DNA of 64,000 nucleotides from Anopheles merus (GCF_017562075.2 NC_054084.1:6613501-6677500), one strand, 5' to 3'. Counted from the first letter of the stretch, positions 26,701 to 38,926 are shown. Notes: a model not told the origin generated them from the letters alone. Numbers and translations are program-made.

Positions 26701-29700
26701 CAACCGGTTGGTTGGTGCGGGCTATCGCGTGGTGTGTGTGTGTGTATTTTCAAAAGAAATAAACACAACGATCGCAAAGACGACGGTGCGCGCGCGACAC
26801 AACGACGACGGTGATATGCCATTTCTACTTGGACGACCTACCTGGTACCTAGTAGGCCCACCCCGGCGACTCAACTCCTTACCGATTAGAAAAGAGGTGC
26901 GGCAAGGAAAACGCCATTCTAAAACATTCCTTTCCATTGGAGTTGGCTGCCTGCCCTTTGCGCGCTCTGTTTGTGTAGGTACGTTAGTCGCCTCAGTGTG
27001 TGATGTGTTGGGGGCGCGACACATTCGGTGCGCGTGGTGGCGCTATGACTTGGACGTTGTGTGGTATGATTTTCAACCAACATCAGAGGAATCACCACTT
27101 CTAGATCAGGCCCACCGGCATTTAGTTCTCGCGGGCGGGAGGCTATTTTTATCGTCGGTAAAGGCTGTGCTGCTGCTTGAGGATTTTCGTGGGACGTGTT
27201 TGGAGTTTGGAGTTGGAAATGAATTTATGATCCGCACGGAGGTTTTCCTTTTGCTCTGGACCTTTGGTACGTGAGAGCGCCTAGATGAACGATCGTGAGC
27301 TGAAGTGACGTTTATGTTACGGCTGTCCCGTTTCGTATGTCATTTTTATAGCGCCATAAACCGTTGGTGCGATCATGTGGAGGGATCAACACGAAACCAG
27401 GGGACCGGGGACAGATAACAGGCAGTTCCATAGAATGTGTTCTTAAAATATAACTTTATAACGTTTGGCAGCGTATTAAATAGACACAGTGTTGGAAAGG
27501 AAACCGCCCCGAAAATCGAACTCCAAAAGATATGTCGTAAGATCTCCTCCGAAAAACAAACTGAACGTGCAAGACAATAAGCGTCTCGCAAGCGACCTCG
27601 CCAAAGCCCGCGCCAACTCCTTAAAGCAGATGCTAATCTCACGGTGGTGGTGTTTTGGGTCTGGAGCATTATTGCATGGGTGAGCAAATTAGGAGAAGCT
27701 ACATTTCAGAAATGGTCAGCAGGCACCGGTCGAAAATTGGTACCAAACACTCTCGTCTCGTGCGTGCGTCGTCATCGTCGGAGTTACGAAAACACGCTCG
27801 CTAACTCGACACTAACCTAATTAGGGGCGGTTGTGGCGGCAAACGCAAACTGTCACCTCCGTTTGCTTTTGCAAAACAGAAATCATATTTTCGGGGTCGA
27901 TTGGTCAGCAGCTCTAGCTGATGACCGTATTTGGTTTTGGAGGAGAAAGAACCGATTAGCATCTCTCCACTCTCTGTGGAGCGCTGGGTTTTTCGTAATG
28001 GAACAAAGCGGCAACCGTGGATAAAATGGTAATGTCCACTTGTCTCCAAGTTGGTGTTGTGTTTCTGGTGAAATTTACAAGATCGTAGGAAGAGTGTGTC
28101 GAACGATCGATGTATGCTTTTGCTCGGTTTAGCCCGAAAATAGAGCCGCCAGCTCTAGCGCTATAGTGACGGTACGTTGATCTTTCCGTTGCATCTTGTT
28201 GGCGCCTGCCTTCACTGCCTTGGCGATTTAAAAGGTTGAACGACAACTCCGACAACCGTTTGTTGCTATTTCGGTTTGTTGCGGTGCGATTGTGCGAAGA
28301 ATTAGATATGCAGCAAGCATTCCACTTCAACCTGAAATGCCATTTCTATTCGTTTCGTTCTGATTTTGAGGGGTGAATTTTCGCGTACGCGTACGCGGCG
28401 TGAGTCATGATGCTACATGTGTGGAATTAGTTGTTCTCGATTTTTCCCGTTGTGTAACGTCCGAAAAGAAGGGGCTAGATTGAGAAGCAGCAATTAGGTA
28501 GAACAATTGCAAAGGCAAAAAGAGAACGCACTTTTTTTTTGTTGCTTCTTGCGAAGAGTAAGGCCTTCTTAAAAGCCGCTAAAAGGCTGTTATTACGCAA
28601 ATCATACACACACGCCGCCACGGGATGGGAAAACGGGCTCTCCGAGGGCTTGAGCTTGCCTTTGTTAGAAATGGCGGTTGAAAAAAGAAGCATTTTTCGC
28701 CTCATTTTACTGTGTAGGGTTGAGCACTCCCCTTTCATGGGGATGATGGGGGCTTTCGTGCTCGATCGGTCAAATCTCTGAAGATGAGTCGCCACTTTGC
28801 GGCGCTTAAATGGCTGCATAATTGTCGATCAAATCGCCATTTAACGCCACACGTCAAGTCGACGGTGGATGATGCCCCTGACAACCATATTGTTCAACCT
28901 CAAAGTCACCCCCCGTTTCGGATACAGAGGGGGAGAACTGGCGATAGTTCACGGCGAAGCTATTCGAAGCGTTCGTGCTTGGAGACATGAGGACCGGGGG
29001 AGAGTAAAAATGGTAAATAATAATAAGCCTTTGCCGTGTAACGAACGATCGCTGGCGCAGATTCTTCGGTGGCTCGTCCTCGGGCGGGTCGTCCTTCTTG
29101 GCGGGCAACCGCTCTCGGGGCAGCCAATTGTCGTGTGGGTAGCGGACAATTTTTGCAGCATTTTTCGTAGAAAAAAAAAACGTAAATGCGTAACTCCCAC
29201 ACTCACCAGTTCCAGTCGGTTTGGTCGATTACCTTCAGCCACAGCGACACAGAGAGAGATAGAGAGGACGTTTCTCCTTGACTGGTTAAATTGCGCTGAA
29301 AGTCAGAATCTTCTCAGCGCTTGTAAATATTCTAGCAAATGCGTACAATTAGGTGTTGCTGCGGCTGCTTTTTTCTGTCGCTCTTTAATGCTGATGGAAT
29401 GATGAATTACAAGACAATGTGTTCAGTATGAAGCTGGTGGGGTCTTCCTTTCGTCGAGGTCGTTCGTGTAAAGGTGAGCCGCGCGCCAAACCAGTACCAA
29501 AAGAAGTCGAAACAAACAAACCGGCGGCCCCGATTAAACGGTACAAATTATTCACTAATAACTGGCCGATTGCGTCATTGCGGTTGTACCTTTCCCCGCC
29601 GCTAGACAGCAAGAGTTTCCTTTCTTTGGGTGGAATTACTTTATATCGTGTGTGTGAAAGAGGTTGGCACAATGTGAAAGGCTTTCGGTGAGGTCAAAGT

Positions 29701-30362
29701 TGGAGCGGAAGTAGCAAAAGGCGATGCTGTGATGTGCGTAGAGAGTAGGAAGTCCACCGTCTGCTCCAACAATCCATCTTACTGTCAAGCCATTGTTTGT
29801 TTCGCATACAACAGAAAGAAGATTGAAGAAGAAGAAAAAAAGACCGACGAGCATCTCATCTTGTTTTGTGTCCCATCTTCTCGTTTCTTTACCTTCTTCC
29901 GAACGCTGGCAATAGCTCAAAATTAATGAATCATTTTCGCGGCATTGACCTTGAAGCCGTTAGCTTGCCCCCCTCGATGCTTTGCCACTTTAGGCTGATG
30001 AGCGGCGGGGTGGAACATTGGGAGAGGGAAGCTTGGATGAACCGGAGAAAATGGAAATGAAGCGTGGCTGAGGCTGGGAAAGGAAGGTGAGAGCGGACGC
30101 TCAAATGGAATAATTGAGTTTGAGGTTATCGTAATATTTACCTACCCGAAGCAGCAGCGCTAAGTGCCTTATGGGCATTTGTGTTGGTTAGCTTTAAACG
30201 CTGCTCCTTAAGTATATTCAGCTTTACAATGCTGGCAGAGTGGTGTTGAAAACCTTAGCTTTAAAGAAGTTTGTGCAATGTCTATTCATATTTGAAGAAA
30301 ATGAACCTTTTTAGCTGTTTTAAGGTCTAAAAACATATTAAAAGGATTTACTTGTAATGTGA

Positions 30363-30379
30363 ATTGCATACTTCTAGGC
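30363..30379 (+). repeat. ATTGCATAC-motif copy A
   Basis: Reads ATTGCATACTTCTAGGC. A partial inverted partner (AGAAGTTTGTGCAAT) lies 83 nt upstream at 30265-30279. This is the most diverged member of the five-copy family in this window. Confidence 0.5.
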
Positions 30380-32106
30380 GGATTGTGATTATAGCAGAAC
30401 AAAAACTTGAACCAATCAAACGAATTGGAATAGTTTGCAACTAAATGCGATCATTTAAGGCACAAAATGGAAATCTCTCTTTAAGCCTCAAAACGTTACC
30501 GTAATCGAGAGTGAACGAGTGTGTAGAGGTGTGCTGATCCTCTTACCCGAACCTCAACAACAACAACAACCTACGAATGATCGCAATGAAGCATATAGAC
30601 AAATAATCAAACGATCTTCATTCGCGCACTGAATGTGTTGAAAATTGCTCTTAATTTTCCGGGCAGGGAAACCCATTTTTTCTCTCTCCTTTGCCTTGCC
30701 GAACACACTCCAATTTGGCAGCAAAAAAGAAGCAAGCAACGAAAATATCATTCTGTGCATGATGTTTCACCCTCCGTCTTCTGCTTGCTCTCCTTCACCT
30801 TGGCACTATTAAATTTTGTAAAAAAACTGCTTACGCAATACTGTAGCATGCCCATTTTCTTAGCAATTGCAACCGTTTATGCTACCCCTTTGCCGCCCGA
30901 TTTAAAGCCAATGGGGATGGATAGTGTGGTGGTCGAGGTGGAAACCGAAAGGACGAAAAGGGGCAGTTGGGCATGGGTGTGTGCTCTTTGCAATTTGCTT
31001 TCATTGCTATGCTGCGGACATAGTTGTGAGTACACGGCGCAAAGGCTCATCATCATTCCGTTCCTGGCTGCCGGCTGGCTGTGTGTGTGACGCGATTCCG
31101 TTTTAATGGTCAGTCACGGTCGAGCCTCATCGGTTCTGTGGAGTATCGTTCGCTCGCTCGTTTTCGATCCCGTTAGCTACAGAACAGAACAGAAAAAAAA
31201 CATGCTATAATGTTGTATGCTTGCGCGCAGCACTGCTTTTCATCCTCCGGCTCCCCTCCGCAGTGCAAGGTCAATGTACGCTTTACTGCGCCACCCGAGA
31301 GAACGCCACCAAGAACGGCGGCGAATGTCGTCGATCGATGTGTTTGTGGCGGTACTGATTTTATGCTAAATTGTGGCTCTCCCCGCTGTGCGTGTCCGCG
31401 GTACAAATGAAAGTGTAGCGCGCTGGGTGGAATAAGGAAGAGAACGAACCTGTTACTGCCGCCTGCGAGAACAACTACCGTTTTAGGGTGCTCACAGCTC
31501 CCTGTCTGTGGCGGAGACGTGGCCTTGGGCTGGCAAGGGATATAGAGTGCACGACGACGACGACGCATTGCATAATTATGCTGCAAAGAGTGCGAGCGGT
31601 AGCGGGGAACCACTATTAACTCATCGATGCGATCGGAAGAATGTCGTTTTTCGTTTTTATCATCACAATTAGGAGCGATTTTAGCCTCAGCGAGCGAAGG
31701 AGAAGGAGAAGGCCGTTGTACAGTTAGGCTGACGTGTTTATGTTCCATCACACCAGAGGCGAGCATAACAGTTAAATTCTTTTCAATAACGATTTTAAGA
31801 GAGCGGCGCAAGAATGCGTGTGGTGCGTACTACTGGGCACGCAAAGGGAGGTGAGAGGTGCTGGTACTAAAATAAATGATTAAAAATAGAAGCCGGTGCA
31901 ATAGTAGTTGGTACACAGGGTGCAGTGGCGGAGTTGCACTCTGAATCATGCACAATTATCGGATGGTCTTACGGATGAGTAATTGAATGCACACGCCGCT
32001 CGCCACCCGGCCGCCGGCAGGTTCAATTACGCCAATAAACCCAACACAAACTTGGGTACGGGGAGTGCTAATCCTTATTACCGCCTAACTGGCCTCATCG
32101 TCCATC

Positions 32107-32125
32107 GGGGGGGGTGGGGGGGGGG
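32107..32125. repeat. G-run, G8 T G10
   Basis: Eight G, one T, ten G on the + strand. Simple repeat with G-quadruplex potential. Confidence 0.9.
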
Positions 32126-33151
32126 ACGATCGTTCCGCTGTGTTATGTAAACCCCGCTTGGAAGGGCGCGCGCACTACGCTGAGCTGGTTTGCATTTTAT
32201 AGTAAACGATCGTTTGGCGGTAGGATGTGGACGTGTTTTCTTCTAAAATGCATTAATAATTGTTTCCTTTAGGCGGCAGCGGCACACGCGGGGCCATCCG
32301 GTCGCGATTAAGTTGCATCAGTTTTACGTTACGTCTTTTTGTCGCTGAACGCGCGAATATCATTAGCGCAATTTCAGCCGTATTTGCATGCTTTTCTCGA
32401 TCGTTCAAAACGGGTTTAATTGGAGTGTTTTTTTTTGTTGTTGCTTTTTATGGGAAATTAAATATGAAAGCTGGATGCAATTGCTTGTAGTGTGTGGTAT
32501 TAAATCTTACTTTGTGGGTAGATTTCTTTTTGCAACGATTTGAAGACGCAAAACAAGCTCGTTTAGGTAGTAATCATAAAGGGCTGCTATATGCCCCTAA
32601 AGTTATGCAATACACTTAATAAAACTGTACGAATAAGGTGTCCGTTCGATGTGACAAATAATTATTTGCCTCTATTGGGTGATTTAATCCTCAATTTGTT
32701 TTACTTACTGACCAACCAACGCGCGCGAATGTGTCACTCGCTGGCGATCTTTAGCTCTCGCTCTCGGTCAATAAAAATCACAAGGAAAAGGCTCGTTCGC
32801 TTCCTGCAGTGCCGCGTGCGCCTGGAAGAGTGCGCCTTGCTGCACACCCTGCTAAAGTGTCCAAACACAGCGGCAATAATATAGCTTTCACCGTTTCGCA
32901 AATAAAACACAACCGTCCTACCGCCGCCGACACACGCTCCTCAAGATCAACTGGTTGCGCACACCGCCGTCCCGTAGTCCCCCTGGTAAGCGACGGATTG
33001 CATTGGTTCTATAATTATAATATGGAGCAAAGCGAAATGGAAGCGCGGCAAAAAATGGGTTTGCAATTGAAATAGATAGAAAAAAGAGAGTCAGCGTAAG
33101 GGGCAAAACAGAAAAACGATCACTCAATAGTAGCGAACGGCACAAACAGCC

Positions 33152-33152
<1 letters not shown>

Positions 33153-33182
<30 letters not shown>
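33153..33182. repeat. (CAG)10 trinucleotide repeat
   Basis: Ten perfect CAG units about 660 nt upstream of the FAM89-family exon, in intron sequence. There is no open frame with splice support through it, so I do not read it as polyglutamine coding. Confidence 0.9.
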
Positions 33183-33184
<2 letters not shown>

Positions 33185-33803
33185 CTGCTGTGTGAGGTGG
33201 TTGAGTGGGATTTCAATCGCGATATCACATTTAAGCTGCCGGTAGCTGTCAAGTGCAGTTTACCGCGGGCTGCTGGGTTAGGTGCAGGTGTGTTTCATCC
33301 CCCCCTAGAGGGGAGCCCCCGAAGTACAGCGATTGACTGACGACGGGTGATGCCGGTCAAATGGTGTCAGCTCAAGTACACACTACGCAAGCGCACACCT
33401 TTTAATGGTGGTTGGTAATGGACGGGGAAGGTTTTGGGGTTGCGTTGTGACCGAGCACGATAATTTCGTTCGGCCGGACAAGACACGCTTTGACCCCAAA
33501 AATCGACGCTGTTAGGGTGATGATGACGCGCTTGGTGTCTTAAATAAAGGTTTCTCGGGTCGAGAGAGGATGCCTCCAATGATCCATTTAATAGCTGGCA
33601 AAAGTGTTAATGATAGAGCGAGGTATGATTGTGTCTGCGGCTGATTTTGGGTCTCCGTTTTCTTGTGCGCCCCTTAAATTGGATGCGTTTTTGGTGCAAA
33701 GTTGGGTGAAATCGATCTGACATTGAGATGGCGCGCGCGCGTGAGCCCATCAATTTCTCTGCCTTTGCGGGTACAAAACGATCCTATTTCCAATCGCCAC
33801 TCT

Positions 33804-33843
33804 CTAATTGCTCTATTTTTTTCTTCTCATTTTACATCTACAG
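33804..33843 (+). promoter_or_regulatory. Branch point, pyrimidine tract and 3' splice acceptor
   Basis: A CTAAT branch consensus (33804-33808) is followed by a T/C-rich tract and CAG at 33841-33843. The branch A is about 36 nt from the AG, a typical insect distance. This fixes the start of the coding exon at 33844, even though the open frame continues upstream into the tract. Confidence 0.85.
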
Positions 33844-34323
33844 TACGGCCTTCGGCAACTCGATCTGTCCTTGCTGTCGCAGCTGTGGGCGCTGAACGAA
33901 TCCATCCAAGAGTTCCGCACGATGCTGCAGGAGCAGGAAACGCTTTCGCCGCCCTCGCCGTCACCGTCCAACTCGGACGCGAACTCCGTGTCCTCGGACG
34001 ACGATCTCGACGAGGACGACTCGTCCACCACGAACAACAGCACCAATCGGCTGCTGCAGCAGCATCAGCAGCAGCAACACCACCTGCTACTGTCATCAGC
34101 CCATCATCAGCTCCAGTCGTCCACGAACAGTATTGTCGGTGCGGCGGGGAGTGGTGGTAGCAGCGGCGGCGGCGGCGGCGGTAACCTAACGCCCGGCGGC
34201 GGTCCTAATCCGAACGAATCGGGCGGCTCATCCTCGACCACCCTCTCGTCGTCTGCATCGTCCCGCATGAGAGCGCCACCACCACCGCCTCCCAACAGAA
34301 AGGCACCGTCCCGGCCCGTCTAG
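33844..34323 (+). CDS. FAM89: FAM89 / leucine repeat adapter protein 25 family, terminal coding exon (5' part missing)
   Basis: The exon encodes 159 residues and a TAG stop; the N-terminus is outside or unrecognised. Residues 1-25 (YGLRQLDLSLLSQLWALNES, then IQEFR) match the core of vertebrate FAM89A/FAM89B (LRAP25), where the same leucine-spaced segment reads [20 protein letters not shown]. In mammals FAM89B/LRAP25 is a scaffold linking the kinases MRCK and LIMK1 in lamellipodial actin control. That role here is by homology only. The rest is low complexity: Ser/Pro then acidic Asp/Glu (about 35-60), Gln/His (about 70-90), Gly/Ser (about 105-140), and a C-terminal hexaproline with RKAPSRPV that could bind EVH1 or SH3 domains. 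Vertebrate members are about 180-190 residues, so the low-complexity tail makes this protein longer. GC-rich third positions contrast with flanking DNA. The exon starts in phase 0 after the CAG acceptor. Confidence 0.88.
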   Translation, partial: YGLRQLDLSLLSQLWALNESIQEFRTMLQEQETLSPPSPSPSNSDANSVSSDDDLDEDDSSTTNNSTNRLLQQHQQQQHHLLLSSAHHQLQSSTNSIVGAAGSGGSSGGGGGGNLTPGGGPNPNESGGSSSTTLSSSASSRMRAPPPPPPNRKAPSRPV

Positions 34324-35185
34324 AGAGGGACGGGACTCCTGGACTAGAGTAGTTGAACTTCAACGTTAAAACCGCTAAACAGAAAAGTCAGTGATCGTTG
34401 CCAATTAGTGTGTGTGCCGGTGCCGGTGAAACTAGCTTAATCGGGTTGCGCGGATCGGAGGATGGAGGGAGGGATGATTTCACGACGACTGTGAGAGCAT
34501 GTCGGGGGCTGTAAAGTATAGGGCAGGCGGCAGGTACAGGAACGGCAGGAGCTAGCGAGCTAGGCGATCTAAATACCAAAAGAGTCACGTTAAAAGAATT
34601 AAATCTTAAGCTGATGAAGAAGACTATAGTGGAGAAGGATTTGAAAAGGGGGCGGCCGAGAACGAAGGCGACCAACCCCCCCCCACCCCGCTGTCGAAGG
34701 AAAAGGGGAAACCATATGAGCAGAATCCGCGTTTGTCAAGCAAAGCTACCTACGAGTATTTTACTCTCTACAATACAATTTTCACAATTACGTTGTTCTT
34801 TTTTGGCAAAAAACCAATCGTTCAATTCACTCGCGTGCGCGCATACTGTCTTAAGAGCCATTTGGAGGTTGGTTAGTAGCAAAATGCATGCTATCGAGTT
34901 GGTTTTCGAAGGTGGAAAGGACGGCTAGGGCGCGACGTGAAGGTTTGTGTTAGGAGGGAAAGAACCAGCAAACGGTTCGTCCCGCATGGATGATGGTGTA
35001 GGTGAAGTGTTACGAACAGAGAAATTCTATAGAACAAACCCAACAGGCAGGCAAGGCAGAAAAAGGGAAAGGGGGGCACACGCGCCTCTTCTTCACCCCT
35101 GTATATACTAATGTGCGACTAAATAATATGTTCCCAAGCGTAGCGTTTAAATGAAAATGATGAAATAAAATATGGAATTCAAATG
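34324..35185 (+). other. 3' UTR of the FAM89-family gene
   Basis: Non-coding sequence from the stop codon to about 15-20 nt past the AATAAA at 35164. Composition shifts from mixed to AT-rich toward the end. The cleavage site is estimated from the signal and the T-rich element after it (about 35195-35203), so the end may be off by 10-20 nt. Confidence 0.6.
35164..35169 (+). terminator. AATAAA poly(A) signal
   Basis: Canonical hexamer 841 nt after the stop codon, followed 25-35 nt later by a T-rich downstream element. It is the first good signal after the FAM89-family coding exon. Confidence 0.7.
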
Positions 35186-35359
35186 AACAAGGCAGTTTTT
35201 TTTATCATATTTTAATGAAAAATACATTCAAAATGTACAAATGACTAAAATTATAACATAAAATGCGTTAATGTGTACTCGTTATGCATAGAAGCAGTCT
35301 AAAATGAAGTCTAAAATAACAGAACGGAAGAAACGGGACTGCTCAAAAGTTAACATCAA

Positions 35360-35403
35360 ATTGCATACATTTAGGGGCAGCCGTGCGCCTGAAAGTATGC
35401 AAT
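35360..35403. repeat. Near-perfect 19-bp hairpin made of two ATTGCATAC motifs
   Basis: The left arm at 35360-35378 pairs with the right arm at 35385-35403 across a 6-nt loop (AGCCGT). There are 16 Watson-Crick pairs, one G-U pair and two mismatches. Each arm is itself a copy of the motif family, the left on + and the right on -. It lies 190 nt beyond the FAM89 poly(A) signal. It could be a miniature element or an RNA hairpin from either strand. Confidence 0.7.
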
Positions 35404-37304
35404 GTGGTGTAGAAGGAATGTGACTTTCCGACAAACATTCCGACAAACGCTCAAGGTGCTTGTAGACGACGGCGACATCCACATCGCAAGCCATTTAAAA
35501 TAATATTGACTCCTTCGCGTCTTTTTTGCCTTAGTTCGTGTCTTCTTGCTCGTTAACCTTTCCCATACATCAGAATTAATCCTACGCACGTGCTTGAGCC
35601 CGCGCACACGCACAGCAATTAGCATAGATCGGTCATATTTCACACCTCATTCCGCACCTTCTTTTGTTCCTCCCTTTCTTTCGAGTACTCTCCGCCGCTT
35701 TTCACGAATTACGTTCCGCTGCCGCCACATGCTCGCGATCGTGGAATTTGCAATGGCAATCGGCGGGCGATGAAAATGTGACTGTTTGATGAACGTTTTG
35801 CGCGAGATCGCATTTTCGTGTACGGGGGTAGGGGAGTAGTATGTGGCAGAGGTTTGAATAAATCTAGCCGCACTGTCGTGTAGTTCGTCAGTTGGTGTGT
35901 TGGCGATGACGATGTTCTACCAATGCTGGATGTAAATGGCGAGGAACGAAAGGGAACCCCTGAAGCACGGAGCCACGTGAACGTGCAGAAACAATTACCC
36001 TTTGTCGTCCGGTATGGAGAGCCGTAGATTCGTTATAGATTCGCTTGCTTGGAGTAGAGGTAGGTCGAGCAGGAGGAGGAGGTGGATTTGAAGGGCGGAA
36101 CGCTTTTGAATCGTTTGAATGAGCAAGATCGCTGGGCGGACTGGCGGAACAATTTCCATAATGTGCAAACCCCCATCCATCCCCCGGTCAATGTACCGGC
36201 GAATTCTTCTTCACGACGGTGTCTTCAGTGACGTCTGTTTTTTTTTTTGCCTGTGAGTTTGTTTCTTGTCTGTCAGTGTGTTCTGGGCCGTTCTAGTGCT
36301 CTAGTCGTAAATCACAATTTTAAGCTGGCCTCCCACCCCCCCGGCTTTTGCTATTTAGAGTTTGTGTGCGCTTAAGAGGGCTGTGATGTGATTCCGGTCG
36401 TAATGGCAACCTACGGAGTTGACAGTATATGGTAAGCTTAAGAAGTAAAGTAAGGTTCAGGATAGGTTGCCAGTCTGCTTGATGAGCTCTTGTGGTAAAA
36501 ATCTGGTAAAATAGTAAGAGCAATAATAAAATTTAAAAGACCTCAGATATTCATATTTCTTAGATACAGATCCCCTTAAAGTAAATTGTCCAGAAAAGAA
36601 ACCCTTTCTCCGAATGCTACAATTTAAACAAATCTCACACTTTCCACGTTTCCGGTGTCGTTTTCATTCCATTGCACAATTGTTACAATTGTTGTGCTCC
36701 CTTTGCCACAATTGAACGTAAAAGGTAAAGCGGCTTTATGCGTTTCCCTAACTTCCCGTTTCCATCGATTGTCTTCAGGTCGGCAGGTTCGGTTTCGGCC
36801 GTTTCAAAACGATCATTTTATCTTCTTAAACACTTCCGAACCATTCTTCCATGCGTCTCTTTGTCGCTGGTAGCTCACACTGTCAGCTCACTAATTCCAA
36901 TTTCCTTTCAAATGCGGGAGAGGGAGCCTTCCTACTATTGAATGCGTGCGTGGATTTAGTTAAACGGCGAAAAGTGAAACAAACAATACACGACTTTCAA
37001 CGACGTTCGTCAATTTTTCAGTGTTAAGTGCGCACAAGCTGTTACGCACCACGATGAGGATGAGGATGATGATGGTGATGGTGAGGCTGAAGAAGGTGGC
37101 TAGAGATTCAATTTCATTTGTGGCACTTTTCCCAACTGGTAATGGGACCTCGTTTAAGCGACTTAGGGGAGCGTTGAGTACGGAAGAAAAAAGAGTCTAC
37201 GAAAAGGAAATATTGAAAACGGAAATGACGATCATGTTTGGAAGGTTTCAATGTGCCTTTACTCACCAATATGTCACTTTGAGGCTTAAAAAATGTTTGC
37301 AATT

Positions 37305-37349
37305 GCCTTAAAGATGTATATTTGAGAAACAGATTGCATACTTTAAGGC
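37305..37349. repeat. ATTGCATAC-motif copy C with inverted partner
   Basis: The motif ATTGCATACTTTAAGGC is at 37333-37349. Its CTTTAAGGC half forms a perfect 9-bp inverted repeat with GCCTTAAAG at 37305-37313, leaving a 27-nt loop. Confidence 0.6.
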
Positions 37350-38926
37350 TTATTTATAGTGTAGCTAATAAAATATGCAATTTGAGTGACATTTATCAAA
37401 CGTTCAGCCAAGAAAGTGGTTGTATCTTTTCAACAGACAAACAACAGTTTTCCGGATATCATTCCATAAACAACAAACATCCAAAACACGCGAGCGTCAG
37501 AAACATGAATAATTGAGCTCTTCCTTTGACACCTAATCTCTGTTTGTCTCGTTAAGCCTGTCTCTTGACCTTTTTCCGCCCTATTCCATCACCCCTTTTC
37601 TAGATATACGATTCTAGCTCTCTTCCACACGCACACACCCATTTTGAGTTGCCTTTCTACGCCGTCCAGCCCGCTCAGCTTATTAACCGGTTCATTACTG
37701 GAAAGGAAAACAAACCCACCAATTCAACCCGACCGTGCTACTGTCGCCGCATGCCGCCGTTAGTTATCATGTTACTAGCAAAACACACTGAACTGCACTC
37801 TAAGCAACTTCATCCAGCGTGTCAGAGCCGGCCGAAGGGGTCAAAGGATCGAATGATCCCAGGGGTGCTGGGTCTCTTCCGATTGAGTTACCCGTCAGCG
37901 AGAAAGGCCCACTGGCGCCTAGTATTGGTGATCGCTCTTTTTTTTGTGTGCCGGTCCCTTTTTTCCACCCCATTGGACTGGTTTCTGTCAAATCCAGGGC
38001 TCGGCAGTTGAACGAAGCGTTGAGTCACATTCGAGGTGTCGCATTTCATAAATCATATCGTACAGAGGGAGATTGGACCAAAAAAACAACACAGAACATT
38101 GGAGGACGTGCTCCAGTTCCGCATTGAACCAGCCTGACAGACGTTGACGACAGTTGAAGGCGTTCGGTAAAGGCCACAACGCAGCAAAGCGCCGTCTAAC
38201 TCTCGAATGGTGTCTCGAGAGAATGATTTACACCGTGCTTCTAACGCCAGGAAGGAGTGGTTGCCGGGCTTTGTTTCAGTGACGCCAATTGAAAGGAACG
38301 TGTCAAATTGACAGACACGGAAACAGTGTTGCGTGTAGCGTACGCAGAACGATCTCGTTCGTCAGAGAAATTTGCTCTCGACCATGACGGGTGGTTGCGT
38401 GGAGCGCAAAGGGGGGGTGAAAGAATGTGTGTTCTGTACCGTCGGTCTGGTTTGCGGGTGCATGATCGGACGAATCGGTCATTAATCGATGAAATTGTGC
38501 ATGAAATTGTGTGCCCAGCATGGTTACGAGGTTCTTGGAGAGTGCGCTGTTAGTTTGTTGTACCAATAATGTAAGCAAACAAATGGCAGAATGCACTCGA
38601 GAGGATGCGTGGCGTGTGAAAAGGAATGTCTTTGAAGCAGCTACACAACGGTTCTGTTGTCTTTGAGTGAATCACGCCAGATGATGTTTATTGGAAAGTG
38701 TTGAAGACGATCGGCTGTGTTTGAGACGTTCAATATTGGTTGTTCTTTGCTTACTTGGTTGTCTTTAGATGGATCCGTTTAGAGAGTATGCTTATAGTCT
38801 TCATTTCCATCTACTTGTTTCATATCATTAAAAAAATTGTCATTTAAAAATGATTGATGATCACTATAATGCATGAAGAAGTTCAAAATATATCACTGAA
38901 ACTTTTAAGACTAATTTGTCATGCAA

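Larger units (their letters stand above)
16470..33800. other. Long non-coding stretch, presumed intron of the FAM89-family gene
   Basis: No coding exon could be supported in about 17 kb. The longest frames (217 codons at 26621 on +; 212 codons ending at 31173 on -) have no recognisable motif and no consistent codon bias. The stretch holds several microsatellites, a weak second recursive splice candidate at 26978/26979, and the first copy of the ATTGCATAC motif at 30363. A 16-bp CpG-rich palindrome lies at 28382-28397. Confidence 0.5.

Noticed and set aside
26621..27274. 217-codon open frame on +
   Set aside because: No recognisable domain, no consistent codon bias, crosses a GT run, and no splice or promoter support. 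Length is plausible by chance in GC-balanced DNA.
28382..28397. 16-bp perfect palindrome CGCGTACGCGTACGCG
   Set aside because: About one such palindrome is expected by chance, and it has no associated feature.
31173..31811. 212-codon open frame on -
   Set aside because: Composition is arbitrary and the opposite strand is also partly open. No motif or splice support.
32275..32400. Strong acceptor (TTTCCTTTAG) followed by Ala/Gly-coding GCGGCAGCGG
   Set aside because: No matching donor, frames close or become random quickly, and no FAM89 N-terminal similarity.
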